64,000 nt of DNA from Paraspadella gotoi (GCA_051294375.1 JBJCIZ010000028.1:1687479-1751478), one strand, 5' to 3'; counted from the first letter of the stretch, positions 10,806 to 23,597 are shown. Notes: generated from the sequence alone by a model not told the origin. Program-made: numbers and translations.

Positions 10806-11845
10806 TCTTTTTCCATTTCGTTTCAAAAAGGATTTCACGAATTCTCCTCGGGCTCACCAGTTATGTAGAGGCACATAAATATTGTTAAATGTTATACCTC
10901 GCAATTCAATTTTCCCTCTCTATCAAACGTTTTTGCTCTGAGTTGTATTTGACCGGTCTTTTATCTGACTGTTGAGCATTTTTACTGGTCTTTTGTTTGG
11001 CCGTCGTCGTCGTCACTAAGAAACACGTTGTCTGTCCCAATAACAGTTTTACGGACATTATTGTGAAAATAAACATCTGAATATATCTCTCGTCTTTTCC
11101 TTCAGAATCTGTCTCGACATTCAGCTAATATTCCGATTTTTATCCACGAAGATCCTACGTTGAACCACACAGATCGGGCGAATTTGCGGGCGTGAAGTCG
11201 AAACACCTTCACAAATACATTTATTTGACAATAGTTTATTGACAGACACAAAGACAATGTTCAATCGTGAGTGATTAAATGGAAAATTAAAATTTCATTT
11301 TACTTGAACAATAAGCAACAAAACAATAGCAACCATTTCTTTCGTTTTGTTTTTCCTAATGTTTCTCTTTAAGGAATCCCACAGTATCCCAAGGATCCAC
11401 ACGTCGCTCAAAGTCCACATCCGCCCGAGATAATGCCTCGACAGCTTGCAGCTCACAAGATATGGAAGGGGGTGGAGGACACAGTCAGCAGGTTTGGTAA
11501 AAAAGAGAGTATACGAAAAGCCGCCTGGCGGCCAACAAAGGAGTAAGAACAATGTATCTGTTTACAGTATGTTGACATAGAACTGTCACCTTGGGTTGAA
11601 ACTAACGATTTAATAATTGTACTCTCCATTTAATACAATGGAAACCTCGTGGAATACAAGGATCCAGCTATGGGATCACGTATATTTCAATTTTATTAAA
11701 AAGTTATATGGGAGAATATTTTTGGATTAAAAATAAAAACTACAACTCGCTGGATTAAATAGTCCAATTTTATATTTTATTTGAATGGAATGATAAAATG
11801 TTAATCATGTTTAATACTTAAGTTATTGAAAATACTCTTCAGATG
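10806..11845. other. Unassigned sequence
   Basis: No supported gene. Around 11370-11552 a plus frame reads a peptide with PQYPKDPHVAQSPHPPEIMP and AAWRPTKE before a stop, while the minus strand holds an 85-codon ATG frame. Neither has start or splice support. Confidence 0.3.
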
Positions 11846-12776
11846 ANNNNNNNNNNNNNNNNNNNNNNNNNNNNNNNNNNNNNNNNNNNNNNNNNNNNNN
11901 NNNNNNNNNNNNNNNNNNNNNNNNNNNNNNNNNNNNNNNNNNNNNNAGTAAGGTGCTTGTAGCAGCCAAGGCCTAGCACGCTACAGCATATCAAGTTGCC
12001 ACTATCTAGAAAAGAGCTTTTTTAGAGTTTCTTTTCCAAAGCAATTAAACTTTTTTGATTCCCATGTTGTTTTGATGACTTAGTTGTTTCTCTTTTTTCT
12101 ATTAATAGATAAACCAAGATACATACCAATTTTGCTCAAGGAAAATACCTTCAATAAAATTNNNNNNNNNNNNNNNNNNNNNNNNNCAGAGCCTTGTGCC
12201 TGAAGGGAAATCTATAAATCCTGCTCATATATAAAATTTTTTTTTTGCATAATCTATTAATAATTTTTTCTCCAGTTGCTCATTTCTTATGTGGGGAAAG
12301 GAAACTACATTTATTATTTTATAGTTGGTAGTTCCCATTGAAATGTTCCCTGGCCTCGCCCATTTTGAATAGAAATTCATAAAAATAGCTTTGTAATTTT
12401 TTAACAAGCTTTGCCATTAACTGTCTTACAAATGAATTGTCAAGACCTATGAAGAAATGATCATTCGGCAAGTGCCCATCCAAAAATTACTCTAAGCTGT
12501 CATAATTCAGCAAAGTTTGGTACAGGATTTAAACAATTTTTTGAGTACATTCTATTTTTTCAAAGTATGTATATATCTCTTTCATCAAGATATTTCTCTC
12601 AAGTAGAGAGTTCTTTCAGAGCCTTGAGCCTGATTGAAAATATATATAAGAAGAGATTATTTTTTCTTTCTTTTTTTAAATTAATTGTAGTTTTCAAATC
12701 ATGTATACATATTTATATTTTGGAATGTCGTCCCTATTTTTCTTCTTCAGCTTTCAGAAATAAGAAATTAGAAAAA

Positions 12777-12894
12777 GCCTACAACACCCGGGATTCCCAG
12801 GCGGTCACCCATCCAAGTACTAACCGGGCCCGACGTTGCTTAACTTCGGTGATCAGACGAGAACCGGTGTATTCAACGTGGTATGGTCGTAGGC
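12777..12894 (-). rRNA. 5S ribosomal RNA
   Basis: 118 nt. The minus strand begins GCCTACGACCATACCACG and ends GGGTGTTGTAGGC, closing helix I, with the standard internal control region (GATCACCGAAGTTAAGCAAC, then TTAGTACTTGGATGGGTGAC). A TTTTT Pol III terminator follows at once, and a conserved TTGATATGCG about 20 bp upstream may act as a TATA-like element. It appears intact. Confidence 0.97.
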
Positions 12895-15045
12895 ACAGAA
12901 GGACGCATATCAAGTTGCCATTATCTAGAAAAGGGCTCTTTTAGAGTTTCTTTTCCAAAGCAATTAAACTTTTTTGATTCGCATGTTGTCTTGATGACTT
13001 TGTTGTTTCTATTTTTGCTATTAATAGATAAACCAAGATTCATACCAATTTTGCTCAAGGAAAATACCTTCAATAAAATTGACTCAAGATGTGCGGTTGA
13101 GTCAGAGTTAAAACTTTTGTTCAAAAACTTGGAGACGAGGCTTTCTTTGCTTCATTTGCATAAGAAAACAAAAATGCTGATAATCAGAAGCAGAATAAGT
13201 TTTGGGACTAACTTTTTATCATCAAAAGTCAAATACTACTTGCAATTGTTTTTTAAAATTATTTAGGTTAATCTTTAATAGTTATAATTCAAGACTGCAA
13301 AACTGTGGCTTCTCATTCTTTTAGTAAAAATGGATCAAAACTGTACTTGCTTGATAAAAAACTAAAAACTTTTTCAAAAAGGTATGGCATGAAAAAATTT
13401 GTGCCAAAACATCGAAGCTTATAATTGAGTAGTTTCATTTGTTTAAAGTATGTATCTTCCCCTTTCATAGGGAACTCTCATTAAGAGAGGTGCTTCAGAG
13501 CCTTGTCCTGAAGGGAAATCTATAAATCCTGCTCATATAATGTCACTTTGTATAATCCTGTTAATTTTTTCTTCAGTTGATCATTTCCTATGTTGGGAAA
13601 GAAACTGCATTTATTAGTTTATATTTGCCAGTTTCCTTTTGAAAGGTTCCCTGGCCAGCCCTTTCGAAGAGAATTTTATAAAAATAGCTCAAAAATGTTA
13701 GACAAAACCGTGCATTGTCAAGATACAAATTTTTACTTTCTTTCAGCTCAATTTTGTAAGTGAATGGAAAAGAGCTTTGTTTGATCTTTTACCTGGTGAC
13801 CACTAGGCTTACAACAACCTTTATCTTTTGTTCAATCTTGAAAAAAGTTTTAAAAAAGCAGAAGGAAGGCTATCCAGTCACTATTATCTAGAAAAAAGCT
13901 CTTTTAGAGTTTCCTTTCCAAAGTAATTAAACTTTTTTGATTCACATGTTATCATTATGACTTTGTTGTTTTCTTTTTGCTAATAATCATAGATACACCA
14001 AGATACATACCAATTTTAATCATTTTAATAAACTCAACTCAAGATGTCCGCTTGAGTCAGAGTCAGAACTTTTTGTCGAAAACTTTGAGACGAGGCTTTT
14101 TTGGCTTGCCATTTGCATAGAAAACTGAAAATGCTGATAATCAGAAGCAAAATAAGTTTTGGGACTAACTTTTTATCATCAAAAGTCAAATACTAGTTGC
14201 AATTGTTTTTTTAAAAAGTCTTCAGTTTAATCCTTAATAGTTATGCTTCAAGATTTTAAAGCTCTGGCTTCTCATTCTGCAGTAAAAATTGATCAAAACT
14301 TAAATTGCTTGATAAATGTTGGCCAACTGAAAACTTTTTCAAAAAAGCATGGCAAGAAAAAAATATTGCTGGAAATATCGAAGCTTATAATTGAGTAGTT
14401 TCAATTTGTTTAAAGTATGTATCTTCCCCTTTCATAGGGAACTCTCATTAAGAGAAGTGCTTCAGAGCCTTGTGCCTGAAGGGAAATCTATAAATCCTGC
14501 TCATATAAAATTATTTTTTTGATAATCTCTTAATAAATTTTTTCTCCAGTTGCTCATTTCTTATGTGGGGGAAAGAAAACTACATTTATTATTTTATAGT
14601 TGGTATTTCCCTTTGAAATGTTCCCTGGCCTCGCCCATTTTGAATAGAAATTCATAAAAATAGCTTTGTAATTTTTTAACAAGCTTTGCCGTTAACTGGC
14701 TTACAAATGAATTGTCAAGACCTATAAGAAATGATCATTCGGCAAGTGCCCATCCAAAAATTACTCTAAGCTGTCATAATTCAGCAAGTTTGGTACAGGA
14801 TAAACAATTTTTTGAGTACATTCAATTTTTCAAAGTATGTATATATCTCTTTCATCAAGATATTTCTCTCAAGTAGAGAGTTCTTTCAGAGCCTTGAGCC
14901 TGATTGAAAATATATATAAGAAGAGATTACTATTTTCTTTCTTTTTTTAAAATTAATTGTAGTTTTCATATCATTTATACATATTTATATTTTGGATGTC
15001 GTCCCTATTTTTTTTCTTCAGCTTTCAGAAATAAAATTAGAAAAA

Positions 15046-15164
15046 GCCTACAACACCCGGGATTCCCAGGCGGTCACCCATCCAAGTACTAACCGGGCCC
15101 GACGTTGCTTAACTTCGGTGATCAGACGAAGAACCGGTGTATTCAACGTGGTATGGTCGTAGGC
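15046..15164 (-). rRNA. 5S ribosomal RNA, 1-nt insertion
   Basis: Same as the copy at 12777 except for one extra base in the GTTCTTCGTCTGATC part (119 nt in all). It keeps the T5 terminator and the upstream TATATGCG-like motif. The insertion could be a diverged array member or a sequencing error, given the many homopolymer differences between units. Confidence 0.93.
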
Positions 15165-17327
15165 ACAGAAGGACGCATATCAAGTTGCCATTATCTAGAA
15201 AAGGCTCTTTTAGAGTTTCTTTTTCCAAAGCAATTAAACTTTTTTGATTTGCATGTTGTCTGATGACTTAGTTGTTTCTATTTTTGCTATTAATAGTAAA
15301 ACCAAGATTCATACCAATTTTGCTCAAGGAAAATACCTTCAATAAAATTGACTCAAGATGTGCGGTTGAGTCAGAGTTAAAACTTTTGTTTAAAACTTGG
15401 AGACGAGGCTTTCTTTGCTTCCATTTGCATAGAAAACAAAAAATGCTGATAATCAGAAGCAGAATAAGTTTTGGGACTAACTTTTTATCATCAAAAGTCA
15501 AATACTATTGCAATTGTTTTTTAAAAATTTAGGTTAATCTTTAATAGTTATAATTCAAGACTGCAAAACTGTGGCTTCTCATTCTTTAGTAAAAATGGAT
15601 CAAAACTGTACTTGCTTGATAAAAGTTGGCCAACTAAAAACTTTTTCAAAAAGGTATGGCATGAAAAAATTTGTGCCAAAAACATCGAAGCTTATAATTG
15701 AGTAGTTTCAATTTGTTTAAAGTATGTATCTTCCCCTTTCATAGGGAACTCTCATTAAGAGAGGTGCTTCAGAGCCTTGTGCCTGAAGGGAAATCTATAA
15801 ATCCTGCTCATATTAATGTCACTTTTTTATTATCCTTTGTTAATTTTTTTCTTCAGTTGATCATTTCCTATGTTGGGAAAGAAACTGCATTTATTAGTTT
15901 ATATTTGCCAGTTTCCTTTTGAAAGGTTCCCTGGCCTAGTCCCTTTCAAAGAGAATTTTATAAAAATAGCTCAAAAATGTTAAGAACAAAAACCGTGCAT
16001 TGTCAAGATACTAAATTTTTACTTTCTTTCAGCTCAATTTTGTAAGTGAATGGAAAGAGCTTTGTTTGATCTTTTACCTGGTGACCACTAGGCTTACAAC
16101 AACCTTTATCTTTTGTTCAATCTTTAGAAAAAGTTTTAAAAAAGACAGAGGAAGGCTATCCAGTCACTATTATCTAGAAAAAAGCTTTTTTAGAGTTTCC
16201 AAAGTAATTAAACTTTTTTGATTCACATGTTATCATGATGACTTTGTTGTTTTTCTTTTTGCTAATAATCATAGATACACCAAGATACATACCAATTTTA
16301 ATCTATTTTAAAAACTCGACTCAAGATGTCCGCTTGAGTCGTCAGAACTTGTTTGAAACTATTGAGAGAGGCTTTCTTGGCTTTCCATTTGCATAGAAAA
16401 ACTGAAAATGCTGATAATCAGAAGCAAAATAAGTTTTGGGACTAACTTTTTATCATCAAAAGTCAAATACTAGTTGCCATTGTTTTTAAAAAGTCTTCAG
16501 TTTATCCTTAATAGTTATACTTCAAGATTTAAAACTCTGGCTTCTCATTCTGCAGATAAATGATCAAAACTTAAATTGCTTGATAAATGTTGGCCAACTT
16601 AAAACTTTTTTCAAAAAGGCATGGCAAGAAAAAAATATTGCTGGAAATATCGAAGCTTATAATTGAGTAGTTTCAATTTGTTTAAAGTATGTATCTTCCC
16701 CTTTCATAGGGAACTCTCATTAAGAGAGGTGCTTCAGAGCCTTGTGCCTGAAGGGAAATCTATAAATCCTGCTCATATAAAATTATTTTTTTGCATAATC
16801 TCTTAATAAATTTTTTCTCCAGTTGCTCATTTCTATTGTGGAAAGAAAACTTCATTTATTATTTTATAGAGTTGCTAGTTCCCTTTGAAATGTTCCCTGG
16901 CCTCGCCCATTTTGAATAGAAATCATAAAAATAGCTTTGTAAATTTTTTAACAAGCTTTGCCGTTAACTGGCTTACAAATGAATTGTCAAGACCTATGAA
17001 GAAATGAATCATTCGCAAGTGCCCATTCCAAAAATTACTCTAAGCTGTCATAATTCAGGCAAGTTTGGTACAGGATTTAAACAATTTTTTGAGTACATTC
17101 AATTTTCTCAAAGTATGTATATATCCTTTCATCAAGAATATTTCTCTCTCAAGTAGAGAGTTCTTTCAGAGCCTTGAGCTGATTGAAAATATATATAAGA
17201 AGAGAATTACTATTTTTCTTTTCTTTTTTTAAATTAATTTCAGTTTTCAAATCATGTATACATATTTATATTTTGGATGTCCTCCCTATTTTTTTCTTCA
17301 GCTTTCAGAAATAAGAAATTAGAAAAA

Positions 17328-17445
17328 GCCTACAACACCCGGGATTCCCAGGCGGTCACCCATCCAAGTACTAACCGGGCCCGACGTTGCTTAACTTCGG
17401 TGATCAGACGAGAACCGGTGTATTCAACGTGGTATGGTCGTAGGC
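17328..17445 (-). rRNA. 5S ribosomal RNA
   Basis: 118 nt, identical by eye to the 12777 copy, followed by TTTTT on the minus strand. Same orientation and flanks as the other two genes. Confidence 0.97.
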
Positions 17446-18274
17446 ACAGAAGGACGCATATCAAGTTGCCATTATCTAGAAAAGAGCTCTTTTAGAGTTT
17501 CTTTTCCAAAGCAATTAAACTTTTTTGATTCGCATGTTGTCTTGATTACTTAGTTGTTTCTATTTTTGCTAATAATAGATAAACCAAGATTCATACCAAT
17601 TTTGCTCAAGGAAAATACCTTCAATAAAATTGACTCAAGATGTGCGGTTGAGTCCGAGTTAAAACTTTTGTTCAAAAACTTGGAGACGAGGCTTTCTTTG
17701 CTTACCATTTGCATAGAAAACAAAAAATGCTGATAATCAGAAGCAGAATAAGTTTTGGGACTAACTTTTTATCATCAAAAGTCAAATACTACTTGCAATT
17801 GTTTTTTAAAAAGTCTTAAGGTTAATCTTTAATAGTTATAATTCAAGACTGCAAAACTGTGGCTTCTCATTCTTTAGTAAAAATGGATCAAAACTGTACT
17901 TGCTCGATAAAAGTTGGCCAACTAAAAACTTTTTCAAAAAGGTATGGCATGAAAAAATTTGTGCCAGAAACATCGAAGCTTATAATTGAGTAGTTTCAAT
18001 TTGTTTAAAGTATGTATCTTCCCCTTTCATAGGGAACTCTCATTAAGAGAGGTGCTTCAGAGCCTTGTGCCTGAAGGGTAATCTATAAATCCTGCTCATA
18101 TAAAGTCACTTATTCATATAATCCTTTAATTTTTTTCTTTATTTGATCATTTCCTACGTTGGGAAAGAAACTGCNNNNNNNNNNNNNNNNNNNNNNNNNN
18201 NNNNNNNNNNNNNNNNNNNNNNNNNNNNNNNNNNNNNNNNNNNNNNNNNNNNNNNNNNNNNNNNNNNNNNNNNN

Positions 18275-19600
18275 TGAGTAGCGACTATTTAAGAATATTG
18301 AATCGCATTCTTAAAGCAATATGTGGCTGGACAAGGATAAAACATATAAACATTACCGATCTTATCATATATCACTTTACTCCCAAGTATTAATCAAAAC
18401 GATGCAGTTATGAACGTAATTAGGACGGGCAGACCGACAGACGGACAGACTGACCGACCAAAAATGGGAAAAAAGCATAGAAATTTTATAATCAAAAGTA
18501 TTTGTCTATTTTATAACAGAATCATTATGAAGATATAAAAGTTTTTTTACATGTATAAATTTGAATTATTTATTTATGAAATCGTGTAATTTTGTTAAAT
18601 ATTTCTATTCCTCGTATAAATTTGAATTATTTGAGGAATAGAAATATTTAACAAAATTACACGATTTCAAATGGGAGTGAAATGAAAAGAATTGTTATAC
18701 TCCTAACTGACTGACTGTGATTAATATATGTTCATTTCATTAGTTAGAAAAGTCCCTGACGTTTAAGTTCCTATAAAGCAAATTATTAATACTTTAAGAC
18801 ATAACTGGTGTGCTTGCCTTCCAGCAGCTTTTTTTGCAACATTTTTCCTTCCTTATATAATAATTCAATTTTAAACTCATTACGAAACAAATTAAAACAA
18901 ATATTTTAAATTCTTTTACATTCATTAGTTAGTATAATGTTTTGGGAGCATGCAAAAAAATTCTTATTAATATATTTCAAGGTTTAATGAGGCAACAGGC
19001 TCTTGCCAGATCATTGTTCTTTTATAATTTTTTTTAACACTAAAATTTTTATTTTCTATAAGTTTTAACTAGAAAAATTATAAAATGAATCTATAAGATG
19101 AACCAAAATTTTCAAACATTTAATTTTTTTTCATTTGTTGCTTTGTGTGAAGTTAGGAGAATAAACGAAAATTCTCTAGTTATAGCACTCCTCTGAGTTT
19201 TTTTTATAAAATTAACCTTAGAATTTATCTATATCTTTAAGATGAACCACAAATTTTCAATTACGTTGTCTCTTTGCTATTTTTTTTTCAAAAATATATC
19301 TTATAATAGGAAGGTCCTATTTTAATGCAAAAAATTAGAACTTAAGCAAGCTGGACTACTGAAAGTTAAAAAATAAAAAAACGATTTTTTAACCATGGTG
19401 CAAAATCTGACGTGGCTATAAAACAAATAATTTAGCCACAGTATTTGATCCTTTTCGTTTCCATCCCATTTAAAATCCGTGTAAATAGAAATAGACTAAG
19501 TATTCCTTGAGATAAGCTATATAGTAAAACGCTAATATCTTTCATTTAATACTTCGCGAAATGTTTTTGCGAGAGGATATAACCTATATAACCAAATATA
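18275..19600. other. AT-rich spacer after the 5S array
   Basis: No gene supported. It contains a GACAGACGGACAGACTGACC simple repeat (18433-18462) and the inverted repeat listed separately. Confidence 0.4.
18553..18668. repeat. 36-bp perfect inverted repeat with duplicated loop
   Basis: Arms 18578-18613 and 18633-18668 are perfect reverse complements (the left arm starts GAAATCGTGTAATTTTG). The 19-nt loop (18614-18632) nearly repeats the sequence just left of the first arm (18553-18571, TGTATAAATTTGAATTATT). Such a fold-back could be real or a chimeric-read artefact. Confidence 0.85.
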
Positions 19601-20624
19601 TATACAATTTCGAGGTTTTAACATCTAGAATACGATCGTTTTCCACCGAAACTCACCAAACTTCGCCGGTCCGTCGACGACCTCAACGCGAATTTTCGGT
19701 TACAATCTTCGCGTCTTTCACATTGACCGAGATCTCGTATCCTGGAAGCAGAAGTCGCCAGAATTCTCAAAGGAGTCGGAAACGCACCGGACCGGCGGGT
19801 TCCGCAACTGTTACCCTTTGCACTACCGACGCGGCTCTCCCGTTGCCGAAAATGTAATGCGACCGTAACGCCTGATGTAACTTCGGCCACCATAGACAGA
19901 GCAACGAACCGAGATTAAGCCCTCCACAAAATCCTTCAAAACTCCTGATTCCACGGGAAACCTATACGGTGCAACTCCAATGGAATGTCTCTATAAGAGA
20001 AGGCGTTCGTGTTGTTGGCAGCCCAATTTTGCCAGTAGCGTGCCGTTGTTGTTGACCCAGCCGCGGCGTGTTCGTCGCCGCGGTTTGAATAAGCTTTCGC
20101 CGGGGCAAGGATTTCTCGATCCATGTCGGGATTAGCCGGACGTGTAGGCCATAGCAAGTTGTTTGAATATCTTTTATCTGTGGAGATTAATTGATTATTA
20201 ATTAATCAACGGGATATAAAGAAATGAATAACTGTATTTTCATCATTCACAGCTGTATTTCTGATTATTTCTGTGATTCAAATGCGATTCAAACTTGAAA
20301 CTTGGTCCTCTCGCTCTCTCTAACTGACTCCCCCTTCCAATGCCAGGCAGATTTCAGAATACGACTCCTGATTCTTAAACTCATTCCTTATTATTATTAT
20401 TATTTTTATTATATTATATATAATTAATTTAAGGGCGTTATTTTTTCAGTATAAAGGAGATTATTACCAATCGAATTAGCGTCATCAGGGTAATTGTAGC
20501 GAGATTCCCGCCAAAGCAGATTGGCAGAAAGGACGAAATTTTTGTTCTCCATCCATGTTTATTACAGCCGAAGTTTCGGGTTGTAAAAAGTCAGAATTCC
20601 CCAAATCTGCCAAGAGATAAAAAA

Positions 20625-20770
20625 AAGGTTATGTTTTTCTAAAAGCGTCCAAAAACAAACCCTACTTCACAAAACTAATTCCTAATAAAATCTCTTAACT
20701 CTAATCCCAAAATAAAACCTAAAACCTTAACTTGATTTTGAACTTTTCAGAAAAATAGGGCGCTGTTTAA
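20625..20770. mobile_element. Degenerate MITE-like element in a carboxypeptidase intron
   Basis: TTTTTCTAAAAGCGTCC on the left and TTTTCAGAAAAATAGGGCGC on the right match the inner inverted ends of the 823-1036 family, with a CCTAA-rich interior. Confidence 0.4.
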
Positions 20771-21179
20771 AAGCATGGCAGAAAATGCATAAATTCGTAC
20801 AACCATTCTAAAATTTTCAATTCATTCATAAATAATATCTTATCTCTTACTTTGGGCAGGCTATAGTGGTTATAGCATACATCCCTCTTACTACTCATTA
20901 AAATTCACTTTTATCTTAAAGATTCTATATTTATTACCTGTCCGGGAAAATTAGGTTCAGATCAATGCCGTTTGCATTTGCGCGTCCATTACTAGATTGT
21001 TTATCACCCTCGTTAGAAAAGGAGTAACCATCAGGATTCATAGATAGCATAATATGAATTCTATAAACAAAAAAAAGTGAACAAAACTATAAATAGCACT
21101 GAATAACGTACAATTTTGAATCAAAACTTAATAATATTATAAATTATTTTACTGATTAAAATACCAGCTATTTTATTTT

Positions 21180-21480
21180 ATTTGTAGTACTGTAGTGACC
21201 GAGAGGATATGGAATCAGTCTGGGGGTTGTCGTGTCTCTCTATCAGTCAGTTGCCCTGCATTCCGGAACTTTGGATCTGACCCATCATTTTGTTGTACAG
21301 ATCTTTCCGACCAGGGCTAAAACCAGGGACCATTATGTTGGGAAAAATGTTGTCCCAGTGCGCTGATGGAAGGAACAGTCACATCCATTGGGAAGATCAC
21401 TACATCACTACACAATATACTTCCGCCCCCCGAGGGGTCAAACATCTCCAACTATGACCCCTGATAATGGAAAAAGCTCT
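21180..21480. other. Possible SINE-like repeat
   Basis: A GC-richer block (GTAGTGACCGAGAGGATATG ... CCCCCGAGGGGTCAAAC) sits in an AT-rich intron. It looks like interspersed-repeat material, but no clear box A/B pair and no second copy were found. Confidence 0.25.
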
Positions 21481-21564
21481 TGGTTGGCCCAAGTTTGGAA
21501 AATCTTAATCAAAATTTTAGCTTTTATTTATAATACTAGTAAAAAGAATTTGTTTTTAATTAGA

Positions 21565-21650
21565 CAACGATTTTATTTTTAATACAAAACAGACATGTTT
21601 CAGCTTTAATGCAAGCCTTCATCAGCGCACAACGAATAAAAAGAATTTTC
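21565..21650 (-). ncRNA. Hammerhead ribozyme motif, PLE-like remnant
   Basis: On the minus strand: CTGATGA (625-619), helix II GGCTT/AAGCT, GAAAC (601-597), a minimal helix III (AC-AT-GT) and the cleavage triplet GTC (594-592, all +21000). This order, CUGANGA - helix II - GAAA - short helix III - UH, fits the type I hammerheads known in Penelope-like elements. Flanking helix I pairs poorly here, so activity is doubtful. The neighbouring (ATT)n and AT-rich DNA show no reverse transcriptase frame. Confidence 0.5.
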
Positions 21651-21788
21651 GCAATATTTATAATGCTATATATGTGATACTTTTTATACTAACGGGGATA
21701 CTCGGGAACAAAATTTAGGATTACAAGGAGATCAGACTTAAAAAAAAAATTAAATATTTTGAATAAAATTTTTTTGAGCGCCCTTACC

Positions 21789-21826
<38 letters not shown>

Positions 21827-22284
21827 TTTTAAAGAGTTCACCCAAGTAAAAGGCAATGTTTAAGTCGCTTTATGAAGTTAAATTTTCAAATTTTAAGAGT
21901 TTTATCTTTTGAGCTGTGCCCTTCACTTTTGAGCTTTGTCCTTTTCTTTTTGCTTACCAAACCAAACCCTGTTTATTGCAATTTTTTTACAAACTAGCCA
22001 AAGTCAAGGACTTTTAGTTTTGTAACATCTTGGCCAATGCTGATAAGAATATGAAACATCCAATTACAAAAGGGAAGTATATGTCAAATTAAAATCGAGT
22101 TTAGGAATTGAACAAAAACCAGATTTTTTTACATTTGAAAAAATCAGTAAGTTTTTGCTGCTCAAAATGTGAATTTCAAACGTAACAAATACTATTTTTA
22201 TAAAACAGGAACAAAAAAAATTAAAACGATTTTTCTAACTAATAAAATTTTAGTCGTGACCAGAAGATAACACATATGGGTTAA

Positions 22285-22770
22285 GGTGGGCCAAAATTGA
22301 TCACTTTTTATCATGAGGAGTTCTGTAATATAAAAATCACTTTACAATCATATTCTTAATCAATATTTACTATCACTTTTTTAACTAGTGAAACACAGGA
22401 TAACATTGAAGCCTTTCAATATTTATTAATATATGGGCAATAAAAAGATGATAAGTGGGTCAAATAAGAGAAAAACCCAAAAAAATCATTATCATCAACA
22501 CACTATAATTTTTATAGTTTTTGTTAATTTTAACTAATAAAACATAAAAATTTAGAAATCTTGTAATAATATTTTTTATTTATTTTTTTAAGCTTTTAAA
22601 ATTTTAAATTAGAATAAAAATGTTTTCATTATTTATAGTAAAACGTTAAACTTTTAATGCTTCTATGTAATTAACTATATGTAAAATCTTAATTTTTTTA
22701 AATTTCGTTATCCTACAAGGATTCTCTAACATTATTTATATTACAGAACTCTTAGTTTTTACCTTGTTCC
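22285..22770. repeat. Interspersed repeat family B, copy 1
   Basis: Ends GGGCCAAAATTGATCACTTT on one side and CTTGTTCCGCCTT on the other. The same ends occur inverted at 25640-26245 (AGGCCGGAACAG ... AAGTGCTCAATTTTGGCCCG). AT-rich and non-coding; probably a small non-autonomous element. Confidence 0.5.
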
Positions 22771-22779
22771 GCCTTCATA

Positions 22780-22958
22780 AGGGTGCTGCAACCATTTTTT
22801 TTAGGTCAGTACCCGTGGATCTCCTTATAAGATTAAGGATTAGGCTTATATTTTAGGGCAAACATCCGGTTGGATATTAAAATTAAACATTAAGGTTAAA
22901 ATCAAATTGTATTGATTAATAACGGAAATAAAGCCCTTTTAGAAAATAGTGCACAAAT
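22780..22958. mobile_element. Partial MITE-like element
   Basis: A GGATTAGG/GGTTAAAA interior ends in AAGCCCTTTTAGAAAATAGT, the right-end motif of the 823-1036 family, immediately beside the carboxypeptidase exon at 22980. Confidence 0.45.
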
Positions 22959-23459
22959 CATTGATAACCCCTGCTTCACCTTGTCCGGCTCAGAAGCCAC
23001 CGGATCATGTCGGCTGCATAAGCTTCCGGTTTGTTCGGATCCAAACCGGAAGAGGCGTGGTTGTCGCAGAGAAATTGAACGAAAAGCAGAAGCAGTTCGC
23101 GTCCCACGACTTCGTTGCCTCGCATGTTGCCGATGAACTGAAACTCTGGTTTGAGTTCCTCTTGGAGTTCGCTACTCATCGTTACAACCCACAACTTCCG
23201 CCCTGTGGAGGAGAAACTATATTCAGATCATTGCGGAAGATCTAGAAACTCAAAAGATGGAATCAAGTGGAACAGGATGGAATCGGATCATAGACTCGGG
23301 GAGAAATCACCGAAAATGGAATCGAGCTCTCTGATTGGTCAAGAATCAGATGGAACCGGCCAATAGGCGGACAAATAATTTCACAATGAAGACTTATTTT
23401 TCTGAGTTGTTTTCAATGATATCAAATAGCAGAAAAAAATGATGAGTTTATTAACTAAA

Positions 23460-23528
23460 AATTTCCTCTCTCTCTTTCTCTCTCTTTCTCTCCCTCTCTC
23501 TCTCGTCCCTCTCTCTTTCTTTCTTTCT

Positions 23529-23559
<31 letters not shown>

Positions 23560-23595
23560 TTCTCTAATTTTTTCTCTAATTTTTTCTCTTCCTTC
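23460..23595. repeat. (CT)n tract
   Basis: Imperfect CTCT/CTTT run in intron 1 of the carboxypeptidase remnant. Confidence 0.9.
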
Positions 23596-23597
23596 TC

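Larger units (their letters stand above)
11947..18174. repeat. Tandem array of ~2.27-kb 5S rDNA units
   Basis: The three 5S genes are spaced 2269 and 2282 bp apart, with the spacer repeated around each. Inside a unit the spacer carries related sub-blocks: an ATTATCTAGAAAA.. block occurs both next to the 5S (12916) and again without a 5S about 970 bp later (13881). A hairpin-rich segment around TCAGAGCCTTGTGCCTGAAG recurs at about 13495, 14463, 15770, 16735 and 18058, with a divergent form (GAGCCTTGAGCCTGATTG) at 12617, 14887 and 17167. Units differ mainly by single-base indels in homopolymers. Both ends run into assembly gaps, so the array may be longer. Confidence 0.9.

Noticed and set aside
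12567-13266. Protein frames over the 5S genes and spacer
   Set aside because: The sequence is 5S rRNA plus repeated AT-rich spacer. Frames differ between units because of indels and show no conserved protein.
11947-18174. CRISPR-like array
   Set aside because: Repeat units are kilobase-sized rDNA repeats. No short repeats with unique spacers and no cas genes are present.
22912-23366. Plus-strand frames opposite the carboxypeptidase exon
   Set aside because: The minus strand has family motifs and in-phase splice sites; the plus frames are shadows.
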